A stretch of DNA of 64,000 nucleotides, taken from the NCBI GenBank assembly GCA_013398615.1, contig VZSR01000514.1, positions 4,369,996 through 4,433,995 on the forward strand. The letters are read 5' to 3'. Every line of letters begins with the position of its first letter. Position 1 is the first letter of the stretch. Below, in pieces: positions 62,781 through 64,000 of this stretch. Under the pieces are notes generated by a model. The model saw only the letters and a program-made list of their open reading frames with translations. It was not told where the DNA came from and did not search any database. The translations under genes and the position numbers were made by a program. The DNA comes from Brachypodius melanocephalos (lineage: Eukaryota > Chordata > Aves > Passeriformes > Pycnonotidae).

Positions 62781-63499
62781 TGAATGGATTTACACTGTAA
62801 ATCCCCTCATTCTTCAGCTGGAAATGACTGCCAGCCCCTCCACAATGTAGTCAGAGTAAGGATGGCTTCTGATTTGTATTTTGGGGCTGCTGTCAGTGTG
62901 CTTGGCTCAAGCAATTGAGCAAAGGCAATTATTCTTCCTCCTGAAAAGCTCCTCACCTCTGTCGTGGCACATCTGAAACAGGCACAGCCTTCATAGACAC
63001 AGCAGTGGGGCTTGCAGCATCACAGCATCTTTGCGCGGTTCCAGGTCAGAGCTGCTGTGGTCTCATTCCCTCCTTCGAGACAGCACTAGCATTGTGGCTG
63101 GAAAATTACTCACTTTGGGAAACTGAGCTGGAAGAGAAGTAATGCTGTTAGGAAAAAATGTAATTAATTCCCTGTCCACTTCCCTTCTGGAGGAACACAG
63201 CTAGGTGCGGCCAGGGCTAGGGAGGAGTTGGCACCTTAGTCTGCCCTGCTCCCTCCAGAAATTCTTGAGGAAGAATATCAAAGAGGAGGATATTGACTGC
63301 AAATCTTCTGTCTTTAATGAAAAGGAGACTTGTGCACAGCCCTATCTCTGAATCAAAGGGAGCAAACTCTTCCCCTTCCTCCCTGTTTTCAGGCCATCAG
63401 AAGGTAGTTGGCATATCCCTTATTAAAGGAAATGTGGTCCTTCCCTTAAACTTGTCTGCTCGGTGGTGTTCTGTAAACACAGATCAGTAAGGTGTCGCA
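62781..63499. other. Unique non-coding sequence, no gene seen
   Basis: No frame, repeat family or strong composition signal is visible here. Confidence 0.5.
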
Positions 63500-63720
63500 A
63501 ATCCTATCCTATTACTAGTATTCAACGGCAAATAAAACACCCTCAAGCTTAGCATATTATCATTTCATGAATTTACAATTAAGGACCTTGATAAGATTAA
63601 TTACTTCCAAGGTGACTCTTTACAATTGTCTCTTTATAATGGAGTTTGTCACCAACCCACTGTGACTTTGTCACCAGGAGAAATCACAGACAATTTAACA
63701 GCTGGATAGAAAAGGTTTAT
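63500..63720. promoter_or_regulatory. AT-rich stretch resembling a conserved enhancer
   Basis: The stretch carries a GATA-type core in CTTGATAAG, a reverse-strand one in ATTATCATT, and homeodomain cores in ACAATTAAGG and GATTAATTAC. TTTGTCACCA occurs twice exactly 22 bases apart (63645 and 63667), about two helical turns. It resembles a conserved enhancer, but this is inferred from texture only. Confidence 0.2.
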
Positions 63721-63762
63721 TTAACAGGCGTTTTTCTCCTTCCCTTATAGTTCCCTTCAGAG

Positions 63763-63786
63763 AAAAAAAAAAAAAAAAAAAAAAAA
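63763..63786. repeat. 24-nt pure A run
   Basis: An uninterrupted run of 24 A follows CAGAG. No retroposon body can be recognised upstream, so it is called a simple repeat. Confidence 0.95.
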
Positions 63787-64000
63787 CTAGGAAAAAACAC
63801 ATCCAGCTGACAGTGAGCTTGAAAAAGAACGGTCTACAACTGGGGTATTTACTTTATTTCTGTTGCTCCAAGTAAAAATATTTTAGGCATCGTGTTCTTC
63901 CAAAGCCTCTGAGTGGATGAAATGTAATAATATTGTAACAGAAAAGATCTGTACATGCTGGGTAGAGTGACCTGACCTCTGGCAGACTTTTTTTTCTTTT
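63787..64000. other. Unique non-coding sequence
   Basis: No feature is seen up to the window end, which closes on a T-rich stretch. Confidence 0.5.

Overview
The window reads as nuclear DNA of an amniote, most probably a bird, from an intron or an intergenic desert. Three observations point that way. A short truncated CR1 LINE 3' end lies at about 14071-14127, and CR1 is the dominant retrotransposon of birds and other sauropsids. Several worn MIR-like SINE remnants are visible. Recognisable interspersed repeats are otherwise very scarce, and most of the sequence is single-copy and CpG-poor. A crocodilian or turtle is possible, but more repeats would be expected there. I see no bacterial, viral or organellar gene organisation, no CRISPR array, and no rRNA or tRNA gene.

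I found no protein-coding gene that I can support. The longest open frames are 177-181 codons (513-1046 +, 57302-57847 +, 48353-48868 -). At three stops per 64 codons, 64 kb read in six frames should give about one frame of this length by chance. None of the three has a recognisable domain, and two sit in purine- or GC-skewed sequence where stops are rarer. I therefore do not call CDS features.

Layout: 1-1060 is a G-rich, strand-skewed block with splice-like signals. 1061-6340 is plain AT-rich sequence with one probable MIR remnant. 6380-6620 is the only strong CpG cluster; it carries CRE-like sites and is followed by a splice-donor-like CAG/GTAAAT, making it the best candidate promoter or enhancer. 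6700-14070 is mostly featureless, with small tandem duplications and a CTCF-like site. 14071-15120 holds the CR1 fragment, a long T tract and an unidentified retroposon- or LTR-like segment. 15335-15900 has a mild CpG cluster followed by an AT-rich stretch that looks constrained. 18476-18645 is an uninterrupted 34-unit GGGAA pentamer array. 22234-23340 carries two MIR remnants in opposite orientations. 23341-53750 is largely unique DNA with one more MIR remnant (35736-35804) and small simple repeats. 53751-53824 is a second purine pentamer array (AAGAG, 14 units). 53825-64000 is unique DNA with a GGA-rich tract, a GA/TG tract, two stretches that look constrained and a 24-nt A run.

If the window has a function, it is most likely cis-regulatory or non-coding RNA. 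Sequence reading alone cannot establish conservation. I did not find a convincing undescribed biological system.
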